From assembly GCA_964595785.1 (NCBI GenBank), contig CAZQRO010000013.1:1-30954 (forward strand): a DNA stretch of 30,954 nt, given 5' to 3'. How positions within the stretch are numbered: position 1 is the first letter of the stretch; each line of letters begins with the position of its first letter. A model generated the notes under the pieces. It made no database searches, was not told the DNA's origin, and saw only the letters and a list, made by a program, of their open reading frames with translations. Shown here one piece after another: positions 1 through 8,174 of the stretch. The translations under genes were made by a program, and so were the position numbers. The stretch comes from Bovifimicola sp964595785. GTDB taxonomy: Bacteria; Bacillota; Clostridia; Lachnospirales; Lachnospiraceae.

Positions 1-21
1 TCACAGGGAGGTTTGGCTGAT

Positions 22-678
22 ATGAGAAATAGATTTGACAGACAGTTAGAACAGTTAAATAATGAATTGATTAAAATGGGAGGACTTATTGAAAAAGCAA
101 TTGAGATGGCAATTACCGGAATGGTAAATCAGGATGCTGAACTTGCCAGAAGTGCAATTGAATTTGACAATGAAATAGATGAGCAGGAAAAGACAATTGA
201 AAATCTATGTCTGAAACTTTTATTGCAGCAGCAGCCGGTGGCAAGGGATTTAAGACTTATTTCATCAGCGCTCAAGATGATTACAGACATGGAAAGAATT
301 GGTGACCATGCAGCTGATATTTCTGAAATAACCCTTCAGCTTGTAGACCGTGAGTATATCAAAAAACTCGAGCATCTCAAGCAAATGGCAAAAGAGACAA
401 CAGTGATGGTTGTAAAAAGCATTGAGGCATTTGTTAATAGAAATATTGACACGGCAAAAGAAGTTATTAAAAACGATGATGTGGTGGATAATCTGTTTGA
501 TGAAGTTAAATCAGAACTTATTAAACTTATCAGCGTGAATACGGATAATGGTGAACAGGCAGCAGATTTACTTATGATAGCTAAATATTTTGAAAGAATA
601 GGTGACCATGCTACTAATATAGCGGAGTGGGTAATATTTTCCATTACGGGAAGTCATGAAGATGCAGAAGTAGAATGA
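22..678 (+). CDS. phoU: Phosphate transport/signalling regulator PhoU
   Basis: PhoU is a cytoplasmic helical-bundle protein that couples the Pst phosphate transporter to the PhoR/PhoP two-component system and represses the Pho regulon when phosphate is plentiful. The protein has the two-fold repeat of the family, each half carrying the metal-binding signature: ERIGDHAADISE in the first half and ERIGDHATNIAEW near the C-terminus. The length of 218 aa is normal. An in-frame TTG at 13 is almost on top of the SD AGGGAGG (5-11), whereas the ATG at 22 is 10 nt behind it, so the ATG is preferred. In many Firmicutes phoU ends a pst operon, which would lie to the left of this window. The Na+/Pi transporter at 3243 has its own PhoU-like tail. 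Confidence 0.95.
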   Translation: MRNRFDRQLEQLNNELIKMGGLIEKAIEMAITGMVNQDAELARSAIEFDNEIDEQEKTIENLCLKLLLQQQPVARDLRLISSALKMITDMERIGDHAADISEITLQLVDREYIKKLEHLKQMAKETTVMVVKSIEAFVNRNIDTAKEVIKNDDVVDNLFDEVKSELIKLISVNTDNGEQAADLLMIAKYFERIGDHATNIAEWVIFSITGSHEDAEVE

Positions 679-769
679 TAATATTATGGAAAATGTGAAG
701 AACTTTTGGTATTAGTAATGAATAATTATGACAATATATATAATAAGTAATATATTTAGGAGAAACTTT

Positions 770-1336
770 ATGATTACAGATAAAATTGCAGAGGCAGCGC
801 CGGGACAATTGAATAAAATATTTGATTTGAAACAAATTTATGGATGCTTATCTGTTGAGGAGCGTTTAAAAATGCAACGTATTTCTAAGTATGCTGATAT
901 TTTGGTGGAATATATCTGGCGTAACAGGTTATTTATTAATAATATGCCCTCTGAACTGTTCGATTATCATGAACAGATTTTTTTGTTTGTAAGTGATTAT
1001 ATTGATGTATCTGATTTTGATAATCTGATATTTGAGAAAATGCCATTAGAAGTGATGGAATATATAAAAAGTATCAGTAAGTATAAGAATGAGTTCTGGG
1101 ATGGCAGTGGTTCTCCCATAGGAAAAAAAGGGGAGGGAATCCCATTTGTGGCAAGAATTTATGCTATAGCCAGACGATATGAAGAACTTATTCGAGAAAA
1201 TCCGTATAAGATAAAAGATGGTAATTCCGTAATACTACAGCAGATAAATGAAGAATCGGGAAGTAAGTTTCAACCTGAGCTTGTAAAGACATTCTTAAAT
1301 TGTTTTTCATTATTGCAGAAAAGAGATACTAATTAG
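770..1336 (+). CDS. Degenerate HD-GYP-like protein
   Basis: A 188-aa soluble protein that resembles the C-terminal half of an HD-GYP cyclic-di-GMP phosphodiesterase domain. The stretch WDGSGSPIGKKGEGIPFVAR matches the family pattern in which HHE..DGSGYP is followed by KG..IP..ARI. The key residues are gone: HH before DGSG is replaced by YK, GYP reads GSP, the later aspartate of the A-D-x-Y motif is replaced by Arg (AIARRYEEL), and no upstream HD metal pair is visible. It is therefore unlikely to hydrolyse c-di-GMP but could bind a partner or nucleotide. The ATG at 770 has a good SD (AGGAGA, 758-763); a longer in-frame start at 728 has none. The stop overlaps the SD of the next gene, so the two were probably co-transcribed. 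Confidence 0.6.
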   Translation: MITDKIAEAAPGQLNKIFDLKQIYGCLSVEERLKMQRISKYADILVEYIWRNRLFINNMPSELFDYHEQIFLFVSDYIDVSDFDNLIFEKMPLEVMEYIKSISKYKNEFWDGSGSPIGKKGEGIPFVARIYAIARRYEELIRENPYKIKDGNSVILQQINEESGSKFQPELVKTFLNCFSLLQKRDTN

Positions 1337-1349
1337 GAGCAGTTATTAT

Positions 1350-1793
1350 ATGAAGATATTCTTTGATAATCAAAAGAAAAATATATTTCAGAAAATTAAA
1401 TATATAGTCAGACATCCATGGCCGGCTAAATACTGGTTAAAGGAAGCAGGAGTGGGTATAAAAAATGTGTTTAGAAAAAATTCGGCGAAAATGATACTCA
1501 GTTTATGTATAGCGATGCTTGGAATACTATTTATTATATCAATATTCTTTTATAATCTTGGTAAATTTGTAGTAACTGTGGATGCAGAATTATCCGAGGA
1601 AGGATTTATATTGTCAAATACTATTGATTTTAAAGATGAAAGGTATAAACTGTTTGGAGCTGCGATTAAGAATTGTAATAATATCAGTATTAATTCATTA
1701 CCGCTCGATTTAGATGAATACAATGGTGAGCACAATAGTAAAAACTACATAGCATATATTAAAATCATATTATATATATGGGCGTGTACATGA
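1350..1793 (+). pseudogene. Truncated one-TM membrane protein remnant
   Basis: The first ~135 residues look like a real protein: a basic cytoplasmic N-terminus, one transmembrane helix (about residues 48-70) and the start of an extracytoplasmic domain ending at HNSKNYIAY. After that the frame runs into an AT-rich tail (IKIILYIWACT) and stops. From general memory of Lachnospiraceae proteins, a domain of this kind normally continues well beyond a YIAYTFY-like segment, so I read this as a 3' truncation. The 5' end is intact: SD AGGAG at 1335-1339 and ATG 10 nt later. The next frame, with EAL homology, opens at 1753, so the break is probably a deletion joining two genes near 1750. A short functional protein cannot be excluded. 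Confidence 0.5.
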
Positions 1794-1809
1794 ACAATTA
1801 TATGCCATT

Positions 1810-2685
1810 ATGTCATACTATGATGAAGATGATGAACTTATTAATATTACTAATATAATTTCTGAAAATATTAAAGACTATTCGGCGAATTTTCAGGTAC
1901 ATATGTCATTTGGTATATATAAGGTTGAGGATAATAGGGCTAATATTTCTGAAATGATAAATTTAGCTGAACTTGCAAAACGTACAATTAATAAACATTC
2001 GGAAAGTAATTATGCATTTTATAATAAGGAATTAGAAAGGCGTATGATAGAAGATGATGAAATGGGTAAGGAAATGAACTATGCTTTGGAACATCATCAG
2101 TTTATAATGTATATGCAGCCCATGTTTAATTTACGAACGCATGAAATAATAGGCGCGGAGGCATTGGTAAGATGGAATCATCCTGCCAGAGGTATATTGT
2201 CACCATTTAGTTTTCTGCCTCTTTTTGAAACTAATAATTTTATTATTAAACTTGACCATTATATATGGGATGATGCATTTAAGACGATAAGGCACTGGAT
2301 AGATAATAATGTAAAACCTATACCAATTTCTATTAACATTTCACCGATTAATCTGCTTAAGAAATTACCTGTATCAATAATTAAACTGGACAGGAAAATT
2401 CTTCTTGACAGTGTAAATAATGAAAATGGAATGACAATACTAAGATATCTGAATGCCATGACTAAAGAACTAGATAAGTCTGTAATTGCTGAAGGTGTAG
2501 AAACGGTAGAACAGGCTAATAATTTATCAGAGTTCGGGTGTGATTATGCACAGGGTTTCTTCTTTTCTAAACCATTGCCATTAAGAGAATTTGATGAGTT
2601 TCATAAGCGCATCAGCAGCAGGTCATATATACCGCCGGTGTCATATCCGACATTTAAAAATGCGGGAAATGACATGCTTCCATAA
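1810..2685 (+). pseudogene. Eroded GGDEF-EAL cyclic-di-GMP protein
   Basis: Residues about 25-75 match the end of a GGDEF diguanylate-cyclase domain (SFGIYKVED through YAFYNKEL), but no GGDEF motif is left. From residue ~85 it is an EAL phosphodiesterase domain: EAL at E117, Asn in SINIS (N176), IKLD at 191-194, EGVET at 228-232, Q248. Between SINIS (174-178) and LLKKLPV (182-188) the usual ~50-60 residues are missing, including the glutamate of the E-I-T-E-S motif and the DDFG.GYS aspartates that bind catalytic metals. The phosphodiesterase should be dead. The ATG has no SD, and the frame stays open upstream only to the TAG at 1750-1752. The N-terminal half was apparently lost in the same event that truncated the preceding gene. 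Confidence 0.8.
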
Positions 2686-2717
2686 TAAACATAAATTTTA
2701 CGGAAATTTAAAGTTAA

Positions 2718-2951
2718 TCAAATTTTTCTATATAAAAATATAAGTCCGCCGATTAATCCAAACAGCATTATGCTGTATCCGATGCAGATAAAATATATAA
2801 GCGTTGATGTGAGGAGTAAAGGGAATAGAATTGTAACTATTAGACCTGCAATTGCACCGACGACAGCAAATAATAGAATGTTAAGAATAAGAAATAAAAG
2901 CTCTCTGTGTTTAATGTTTTCTAATTTATACCATATCATATTCAAAGTCAC
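2718..2951 (-). CDS. Small two-helix membrane protein, unknown function
   Basis: A 77-aa protein with two strongly hydrophobic segments (about residues 17-45 and 48-73) joined by a short turn, and a basic cytoplasmic N-terminus. I do not recognise the family. The start is GTG at 2951, preceded on the minus strand by an AAAGGA SD (2955-2960) with short spacing; an in-frame ATG four codons downstream is the alternative. A minus-strand promoter fits well (TTAACA, 16 bp, TATTAT; see 3001-3028), which supports expression. It is convergent with the decayed EAL gene and divergent from the Na+/Pi transporter, so it could be a leftover of the lost locus or an independent small gene. Confidence 0.6.
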   Translation of the reverse strand: MTLNMIWYKLENIKHRELLFLILNILLFAVVGAIAGLIVTILFPLLLTSTLIYFICIGYSIMLFGLIGGLIFLYRKI

Positions 2952-3000
2952 ACATCCTTTCTACTATTGTAAAGATTATTATTCATTAAAATTAATTCTT

Positions 3001-3028
3001 ATAATATAGCATAAACCATCTGTGTTAA
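3001..3028 (-). promoter_or_regulatory. Sigma-A-type promoter for the 2718-2951 gene
   Basis: Reading the minus strand, TTAACA (3028-3023) and TATTAT (3006-3001) are separated by 16 bp. Transcription would start near 2995, about 45 nt before the GTG start. Motif match only. Confidence 0.5.
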
Positions 3029-3115
3029 AATAATCGGTGAATAAAGTAAAAAGCCTGTAAAATATATGGAAATAAATGACTTAAAAAAACAAAAGAAAAC
3101 AAAATAATTAATAAT

Positions 3116-3169
3116 TTTACATGAATTTCACATACATACCACTTGAAATTTACATAGCTACTTTATAAT
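3116..3169 (+). promoter_or_regulatory. PhoP-box-like array and promoter of the Na+/Pi transporter
   Basis: TTTACA (3116-3121), TTCACA (3127-3132) and TTTACA (3149-3154) sit exactly in an 11-bp register; the slot at 3138-3143 is occupied by a poor match (ACCACT). A TATAAT -10 box follows at 3164-3169, so the hexamers lie at about -60, -49, -38 and -27 from a start near 3176. Known from Bacillus: PhoP dimers bind TT(A/T/C)ACA direct repeats with ~5-nt spacers in the -20 to -60 core of activated promoters. There is no good -35 hexamer at 17-bp spacing, which fits an activator-dependent promoter. Confidence 0.65.
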
Positions 3170-3242
3170 TCGCCATATAAGGGTAAAATAGTAGTAATAT
3201 GTTAATACGAAGGAAAGTAATGTAAACGGAAAGGAAAATTGT

Positions 3243-5015
3243 ATGGATATTTTTAGCGTTTTAACAATGCTTGGAGGATTAGCGTTATTTTTATATGGAA
3301 TGAATGCTCTTGGTGAAGGTTTATCGAAGTTATCAGGAGGAAAATTAGAGAGAATTTTAGAAAAGATGACTAATTCAAAGTTAAAGGCAGTTCTTTTAGG
3401 AGCAGGTGTTACGGCGGTTGTTCAGTCATCTTCTGCCACTACTGTTATGGTGGTAGGCTTTGTTAACTCCGGTATTATGAAGCTTACACAGGCGGTGGGA
3501 GTTATTATGGGTGCCAATATTGGTACAACAGTTACGTCATGGATTCTTAGTTTATCAGGATTAGAGAGTAATAATTTTTTTATAAAATTTTTGAAGCCAA
3601 CATCATTCTCACCCATACTTGCTTTTATAGGAATATGTCTTTTGCTATTTTCTAAAAAGGACAGGAAAAAAGATATAGGAGGAATATTAGTAGGGTTCGC
3701 AATTCTTATGTTTGGAATGGAAATAATGAGTTCTGCCGTAAAACCTTTAGCAGAAGTTAAGGGATTTACCAATATTCTGACAATGTTTTCAAATCCTATT
3801 TTTGGTATGATTGCAGGACTTGTTCTTACGGCAATAATACAGAGTTCATCAGCTTCAGTAGGTATTTTGCAGGCATTATGCGGGACAGGTCTAGGATATG
3901 CATCAGCACTTCCAATAATAATGGGACAAAATATAGGAACCTGTGTAACAGCCTTGATTTCAAGCATTGGTGCAAAAAAGAATGCAAAGAGAGCGGCACT
4001 TATACATCTATATTTTAATTTAATCGGAACAATTGTATTTATGGTAGGATTTTATCTTATCAATTCATTTGTACATTTTAGTTTTTTGGATGAAAATGCA
4101 TCGCAGCTTGGAATAGCAATAATTCATACAATATTTAATATAATAGCAACATGTATACTTTTACCGTTTTCTAATGGACTTGTCAAACTTGCGTGCCTGA
4201 CAGTAAGGGATGATGAAGTGAAAACAGATGATACAAATAAGGACTTTATGCTGCTTGATTCAAGATTCCTTGATAAGCCATCATTTGCGGTAGAGCAGTG
4301 CAAGCATGTAAGTATTGAAATGGCTAATTTATCTAAGAAGTCCATTGCATTAGCAATAAGCCTTTTTACAGATTATAAAGATGGAGTAAGAAAAGAGGTA
4401 GTGGAAATTGAAGATAAGGTGGATAAGTATGAAGATGAGTTAGGAACCTATATGGTTAAACTCAGCAGTAGAAATTTATCAGAGGAAGACAGTAAGGCTC
4501 TGTCAATGCTTCTTCATTGTATCGGCGATTTTGAGAGAATATCGGACCATGCATTAAATATTTGTGAAACGGCATTAGAAATGCATGAGAAAAAGATTTC
4601 ATTCTCACAATCTGCGGAAAAGGAAATCGGAATTTATACCAATGCTCTTAAAAATATAGTAAATCTTACAACGGATGTATTTGACAGAGAAGATTTTAAG
4701 GAAGCAATTAATGTTGAGCCGCTTGAAGAAGTTATAGACGGACTAAATGTGGAACTTAAGAAAAGACATGTTAAAAGACTTAGAAATGGCGAGTGTACAA
4801 TAGAATTAGGCTTTATTCTTTCGGATATTATTGCAAACTATGAAAGAGTTGCAGACCATTGTTCTAATATAGCAGTTGCACTTATTCATATTCATGATGA
4901 TGGTTTTGATACACATGAATATCTGGACAAGGTAAGAAGAGAAGATAATGAAGAGTTTATGAATAAATATCATGAGTATAAAAAACTTTATAATTTAAAA
5001 GATACAAACAGTTAA
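3243..5015 (+). CDS. Na+/phosphate cotransporter, PNaS family with PhoU-like tail
   Basis: A membrane symporter that imports phosphate with sodium (NptA/YjbB-type; some members export). Residues 1-310 hold two Na/Pi-cotransporter repeats, each with the hallmark QSSSA motif: QSSSATT at 61-67 and IIQSSSAS near residue 200, within about eight hydrophobic segments. Residues ~350-565 form a cytoplasmic PhoU-like helical domain with ERISDHALNI and ERVADHCSNIA signatures. The 590-aa length is typical. The SD AAGGAAA precedes the ATG. The PhoP-box-like array at 3116-3154 predicts induction by phosphate starvation, and phoU nearby fits the pathway. A strong terminator begins at the base after the stop codon, so the gene is probably monocistronic. 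Confidence 0.93.
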   Translation: MDIFSVLTMLGGLALFLYGMNALGEGLSKLSGGKLERILEKMTNSKLKAVLLGAGVTAVVQSSSATTVMVVGFVNSGIMKLTQAVGVIMGANIGTTVTSWILSLSGLESNNFFIKFLKPTSFSPILAFIGICLLLFSKKDRKKDIGGILVGFAILMFGMEIMSSAVKPLAEVKGFTNILTMFSNPIFGMIAGLVLTAIIQSSSASVGILQALCGTGLGYASALPIIMGQNIGTCVTALISSIGAKKNAKRAALIHLYFNLIGTIVFMVGFYLINSFVHFSFLDENASQLGIAIIHTIFNIIATCILLPFSNGLVKLACLTVRDDEVKTDDTNKDFMLLDSRFLDKPSFAVEQCKHVSIEMANLSKKSIALAISLFTDYKDGVRKEVVEIEDKVDKYEDELGTYMVKLSSRNLSEEDSKALSMLLHCIGDFERISDHALNICETALEMHEKKISFSQSAEKEIGIYTNALKNIVNLTTDVFDREDFKEAINVEPLEEVIDGLNVELKKRHVKRLRNGECTIELGFILSDIIANYERVADHCSNIAVALIHIHDDGFDTHEYLDKVRREDNEEFMNKYHEYKKLYNLKDTNS

Positions 5016-5090
5016 GATGATGCCTGGGTCAAATATAAATTATGTTTATATTCATCAGTATATATATTTGACCAGGCATCATCTAATTTT
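5016..5090 (+). terminator. Rho-independent terminator after the Na+/Pi transporter
   Basis: Long inverted repeat: the arm 5016-5037 (GATGATGCCTGG...) pairs with 5063-5083 (...CCAGGCATCATC) with a single-base bulge, a loop of about 25 nt and a TAATTTT tail. It starts immediately after the TAA stop. Confidence 0.85.
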
Positions 5091-5099
5091 AAAAATATA

Positions 5100-5128
5100 T
5101 TGCTAATGGAAAAGGATAGAGTTATAAT
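5100..5128 (+). promoter_or_regulatory. Sigma-A promoter of the yqeY gene
   Basis: TTGCTA (5100-5105), a 17-bp spacer and a perfect TATAAT (5123-5128), about 70 nt before the ATG at 5201 and after the preceding terminator. Confidence 0.75.
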
Positions 5129-5200
5129 TTTATACATAAAATTTATGCTTATGAAATAGTTATACTTAGATTTAGTTTCATTTGCGAAAGAGAGGTTTGA

Positions 5201-5647
5201 ATGAGTAAGATAGATGAAGTAAGAGCACAGATGGTTACAGCTATGAAGAATAAGGATAAAGACAGAAAGGAAATTCTTTCTTTACTGTTATCAGCACTTA
5301 AGAATGTAGCTATTGATAAAAGAGCAGATTTAACTGAAGATGAAGAGAATACGGTTGTATTAAAAGAAATCAAACAGTTAAACGAATTGTTAGAACAGAC
5401 GCCGGCAGACAGAACAGATATAATTGATTTGTGTAATTATAGAATTGGTGTTCTTGAAGAATTTGCACCAAAGATGCTTAGTGAAGATGAGATTAAGGCA
5501 ATTATTGCAGAAGTGATAAGCGGTCTTGGCATTGAGGAACCAAAGGCTTCTGACAAGGGTAAGATAATGAAAGAGCTTATGCCGAAAGTAAAAGGCAAGG
5601 CGGATGGTAAAGTAGTCAACCAGCTGGTTGCTGAAATGTTCAAATAG
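5201..5647 (+). CDS. yqeY: GatB/YqeY domain protein
   Basis: A 148-aa soluble helical protein of the YqeY family, which shares the tRNA-binding C-terminal fold of the GatB subunit of Asp/Glu-tRNA amidotransferase. The exact biochemical role of stand-alone YqeY is unsettled; a link to tRNA or amidotransferase function is inferred. Supporting features are the N-terminal MSKIDEVRAQMVTAMKNKDK helix, the central EIKQLNELLEQTPADR segment, and the C-terminal GKIMKELMPKVKGKADGKVV region, the hallmark near the family end. The length is standard. SD GAGAGG lies 7 nt before the ATG. It has its own promoter and terminator, so it is a single-gene unit. Confidence 0.92.
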   Translation: MSKIDEVRAQMVTAMKNKDKDRKEILSLLLSALKNVAIDKRADLTEDEENTVVLKEIKQLNELLEQTPADRTDIIDLCNYRIGVLEEFAPKMLSEDEIKAIIAEVISGLGIEEPKASDKGKIMKELMPKVKGKADGKVVNQLVAEMFK

Positions 5648-5709
5648 AAGAATTTATTGTGATGTTAATCGTATTATCAGGAATTACAATAATATGATAA
5701 AGAAGATTT

Positions 5710-5743
5710 AGCACCTACCATTTTCAGGCAGGTGCTATTTTTA
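5710..5743 (+). terminator. Terminator after yqeY
   Basis: AGCACCT (5710-5716) pairs with AGGTGCT (5730-5736) around a 13-nt loop that can add weaker pairs, followed by ATTTTTAG. Confidence 0.75.
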
Positions 5744-5797
5744 GATATAACTTTTGACAACCGAATCCTATAAATAAAGAAAGGTGAGTAAATGTAA

Positions 5798-6733
5798 ATG
5801 GCATTAGAAGTTAAAAACTTAGTTAAGAAGTATGGAGAGAAGACAGTTGTTAATAATCTTAATTTTGAGATGAAAGAATCCGGTGTATATGCACTTTTAG
5901 GAACCAATGGTGCAGGTAAAACAACGACAATCAGAATGCTTTTAGGAATGTTATCTAAAGATGGCGGAGAAGTATTATGGAATGGAAAAGAACTAGATGT
6001 AATGAATACTAACATAGGATATCTTGCAGAAGAACGAGGATTATATCCTAAGTATTCACTTTTAGACCAGTTATTATATTTTGCAAAACTTAAAAATGTG
6101 TCTAAAGCAGATGCAAAAGAAAGAATTAAATACTGGGCAAAGAGATTAGAAGTAGAGGAATACATTTATCCGAAGCCGGGTAAGAATAAGAAATCAAAAG
6201 CAATGAATGCAGATCAGTTGTCAAAGGGTAATCAGCAGAAAATCCAGCTTATGGCAGCACTTATTTCAGAGCCGGATTTAATAATTTTAGATGAGCCTTT
6301 AAGTGGTCTTGACCCTGTTAACACAGACTTGTTTAAATCTATTATCAGAGAAGAAATAGCAAAAAATAAATACGTTATCATGTCAAGCCATCAGATGGCA
6401 ACAATTGAGGAATTCTGTACGGAGATAACAATTTTAAATCGTGGGAATGCCGTTCTTCAGGGTAATCTTAATGAAATAAAGAAAAGTTACGGACGTGTTA
6501 ACATGCATGTGAGATGTGAAGAAAATATAGAAAATATAGTGGAAAAATTTGATTTTATTTCAGTTAACAGAAATGCTGAGGAATATGAGATAAAAGTAAA
6601 CGGAGAGGAACAGGCAAAAGAATTTTTAAATACACTGGTGAAGAACAATATAACCGTGATAAAGTTTGAACTTCGCGAACCTTCATTACATGAAATATTT
6701 GTGGAAAAGGTGGGAAATGTTCATGAAGAATAG
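5798..6733 (+). CDS. ABC transporter ATP-binding protein (NatA-like)
   Basis: The cytoplasmic ATPase of an ABC-2-type exporter. Walker A is GTNGAGKTT (35-43), the signature LSKGNQQK replaces LSGGQ as is usual in NatA-type subunits, Walker B is LIILDEPLSGLDP and the switch His is in MSSHQM. A ~90-residue C-terminal extension follows, as in the NatA/DrrA group; the total of 311 aa is normal. The two genes behind it encode ABC-2 permeases and the reading frames overlap, so the three form one transporter. The substrate cannot be told from sequence; Na+ export, peptides, or lipids are all possible. The SD AAAGGTGAG is followed by an ATGTAA start-stop pair (5792-5797) immediately before the true ATG. 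Confidence 0.93.
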   Translation: MALEVKNLVKKYGEKTVVNNLNFEMKESGVYALLGTNGAGKTTTIRMLLGMLSKDGGEVLWNGKELDVMNTNIGYLAEERGLYPKYSLLDQLLYFAKLKNVSKADAKERIKYWAKRLEVEEYIYPKPGKNKKSKAMNADQLSKGNQQKIQLMAALISEPDLIILDEPLSGLDPVNTDLFKSIIREEIAKNKYVIMSSHQMATIEEFCTEITILNRGNAVLQGNLNEIKKSYGRVNMHVRCEENIENIVEKFDFISVNRNAEEYEIKVNGEEQAKEFLNTLVKNNITVIKFELREPSLHEIFVEKVGNVHEE

Positions 6734-8174
6734 TACAAGAGGCTGGAAAGAGATTTTTTCTTTTACCTTTATACAGGGTATCAAGGCTAAATCTATAATT
6801 ATTTCAATTGCAATTATGTGTGTTGTTGCATTTGCAGCAGTGCCGGTTATAAGTCTTATTAACGGCAGTGATGACGAAAAGAAGACAGAAACGTCTATCA
6901 GTGAAGTTAAAGTAGTGGATATGACAGGTCTTGATTTGGTAAAAGATATGGAAGTACTTAAATCAGATAAACTCTATGATGAAGATGAAGAGAAAATATA
7001 TACAGATATTAATTATTCAAAAGCTGATATTGATATGAATTCATTTACAGATGATAGAAAACTCAAGGATATTTATACATTTGAAAAAGATTCAAAAACT
7101 GTGTATATGCAGATATCATATACGGAAGATTCATTTGGTATTGAGGTGGTTTACAGTGGCGAATCGAAAGTTTCTGATAAAGATTTAGAAGATTACAATG
7201 ATTTCGTAGAAAAAAATTTCAGAAAAGTTCTGGTACAGAATATGAATGTTGATGCTGATGATGTGAAAGTTGTGGATTCCGTTAATACCATAACATATCG
7301 TCAGATTGGTGAAGATGGCAAAACTATTGACGAAAATGGCGAAGATACATCAAAAACAGATGAATCAGCAGTTAAAAAAGATTATTCACATTCAAAATAT
7401 AACATAATATATGCAATGCTTATGCTGGTTCTGTTTGTATTGGCATTTTGTGGTGAGAGAATAGCCATGTCAATCATTACGGAGAAGTCTTCAAAAGTAA
7501 TGGAATATCTGATGACTTCTATTAAACCGATGGCGATTGTTGTAGGTAAGATTCTTGCAAATCTATTGATTTTATTAATACAAATAGGTTCAGTCATTAT
7601 TTCATTCGGCTTATCACTTGTGGTCAATGGAGTATTGACAGGTAAAGATGGCAATATGAATATTCCGTCATATATAACAGATATATTTAGTAAAGGTAAT
7701 TTTTCCGGAAGCAATATATTTACATTTATCGTTGCAATATTAATCATTATCTGTGGATTTATATTCTATGGATTAATTGCTGCACTTGCAGGAGCCTCTG
7801 TAAGCAAAATGGAGGAGATGAGTGAGGGCGTAAAAATGTATACGATACTTCTTATTATCGGTGCATATATAGCAATGTTTTTAATGATGCAGGGTGGCTA
7901 CAAAGACAGTTCTACATTAAAATATGTTGTAATGATGATACCTTTAACTTCAATATTCATTGCACCGGCATCATTAGCAACAGGATATTTATCATTAACT
8001 GCCGGGATTGGTTCGCTTGTAATAATGATTATAGCCATAGTTCTTCTTGTGAAATTTGTGGCAAATGTATATGAGAGCATGATTTATTATAATGGAGCTG
8101 CTTTAAAGGTAAAAGATATAATAAATATCTCAAAGCAAAATAAGAAAAAAACTGAAAATGGGAGGGCAAAATAA
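6723..8174 (+). CDS. ABC-2 family exporter permease, first copy
   Basis: A 483-aa membrane permease of the NatB/ABC-2 type: one N-terminal helix (about residues 22-42), a ~200-residue extracytoplasmic domain rich in Asp/Glu/Lys, then about five to six helices from residue ~230 onward, beginning after SKYNIIYAMLM. The conserved cytoplasmic segment TEKSSKVMEYLMTSIKP between the first two helices of the bundle is typical of ABC-2 permeases. The ATG at 6723 is chosen because it lies 9 nt behind the AGGTGG SD and gives an MKNS...GWKEIFSFTFIQ start that parallels the next gene (MKNGMFSGWKDVFAFTFIQ). It overlaps the ATPase gene by 11 nt, suggesting translational coupling. It is paralogous to the next gene. 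Confidence 0.9.
   Translation: MKNSTRGWKEIFSFTFIQGIKAKSIIISIAIMCVVAFAAVPVISLINGSDDEKKTETSISEVKVVDMTGLDLVKDMEVLKSDKLYDEDEEKIYTDINYSKADIDMNSFTDDRKLKDIYTFEKDSKTVYMQISYTEDSFGIEVVYSGESKVSDKDLEDYNDFVEKNFRKVLVQNMNVDADDVKVVDSVNTITYRQIGEDGKTIDENGEDTSKTDESAVKKDYSHSKYNIIYAMLMLVLFVLAFCGERIAMSIITEKSSKVMEYLMTSIKPMAIVVGKILANLLILLIQIGSVIISFGLSLVVNGVLTGKDGNMNIPSYITDIFSKGNFSGSNIFTFIVAILIIICGFIFYGLIAALAGASVSKMEEMSEGVKMYTILLIIGAYIAMFLMMQGGYKDSSTLKYVVMMIPLTSIFIAPASLATGYLSLTAGIGSLVIMIIAIVLLVKFVANVYESMIYYNGAALKVKDIINISKQNKKKTENGRAK

Noticed and set aside
5754..5774. TTGACA (5754-5759) with TATAAA (5769-5774) as promoter of the ABC operon
   Set aside because: The spacer is only 9 bp; a TAAAGA at 15 bp would put the start inside the SD. 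The operon's promoter remains unassigned.
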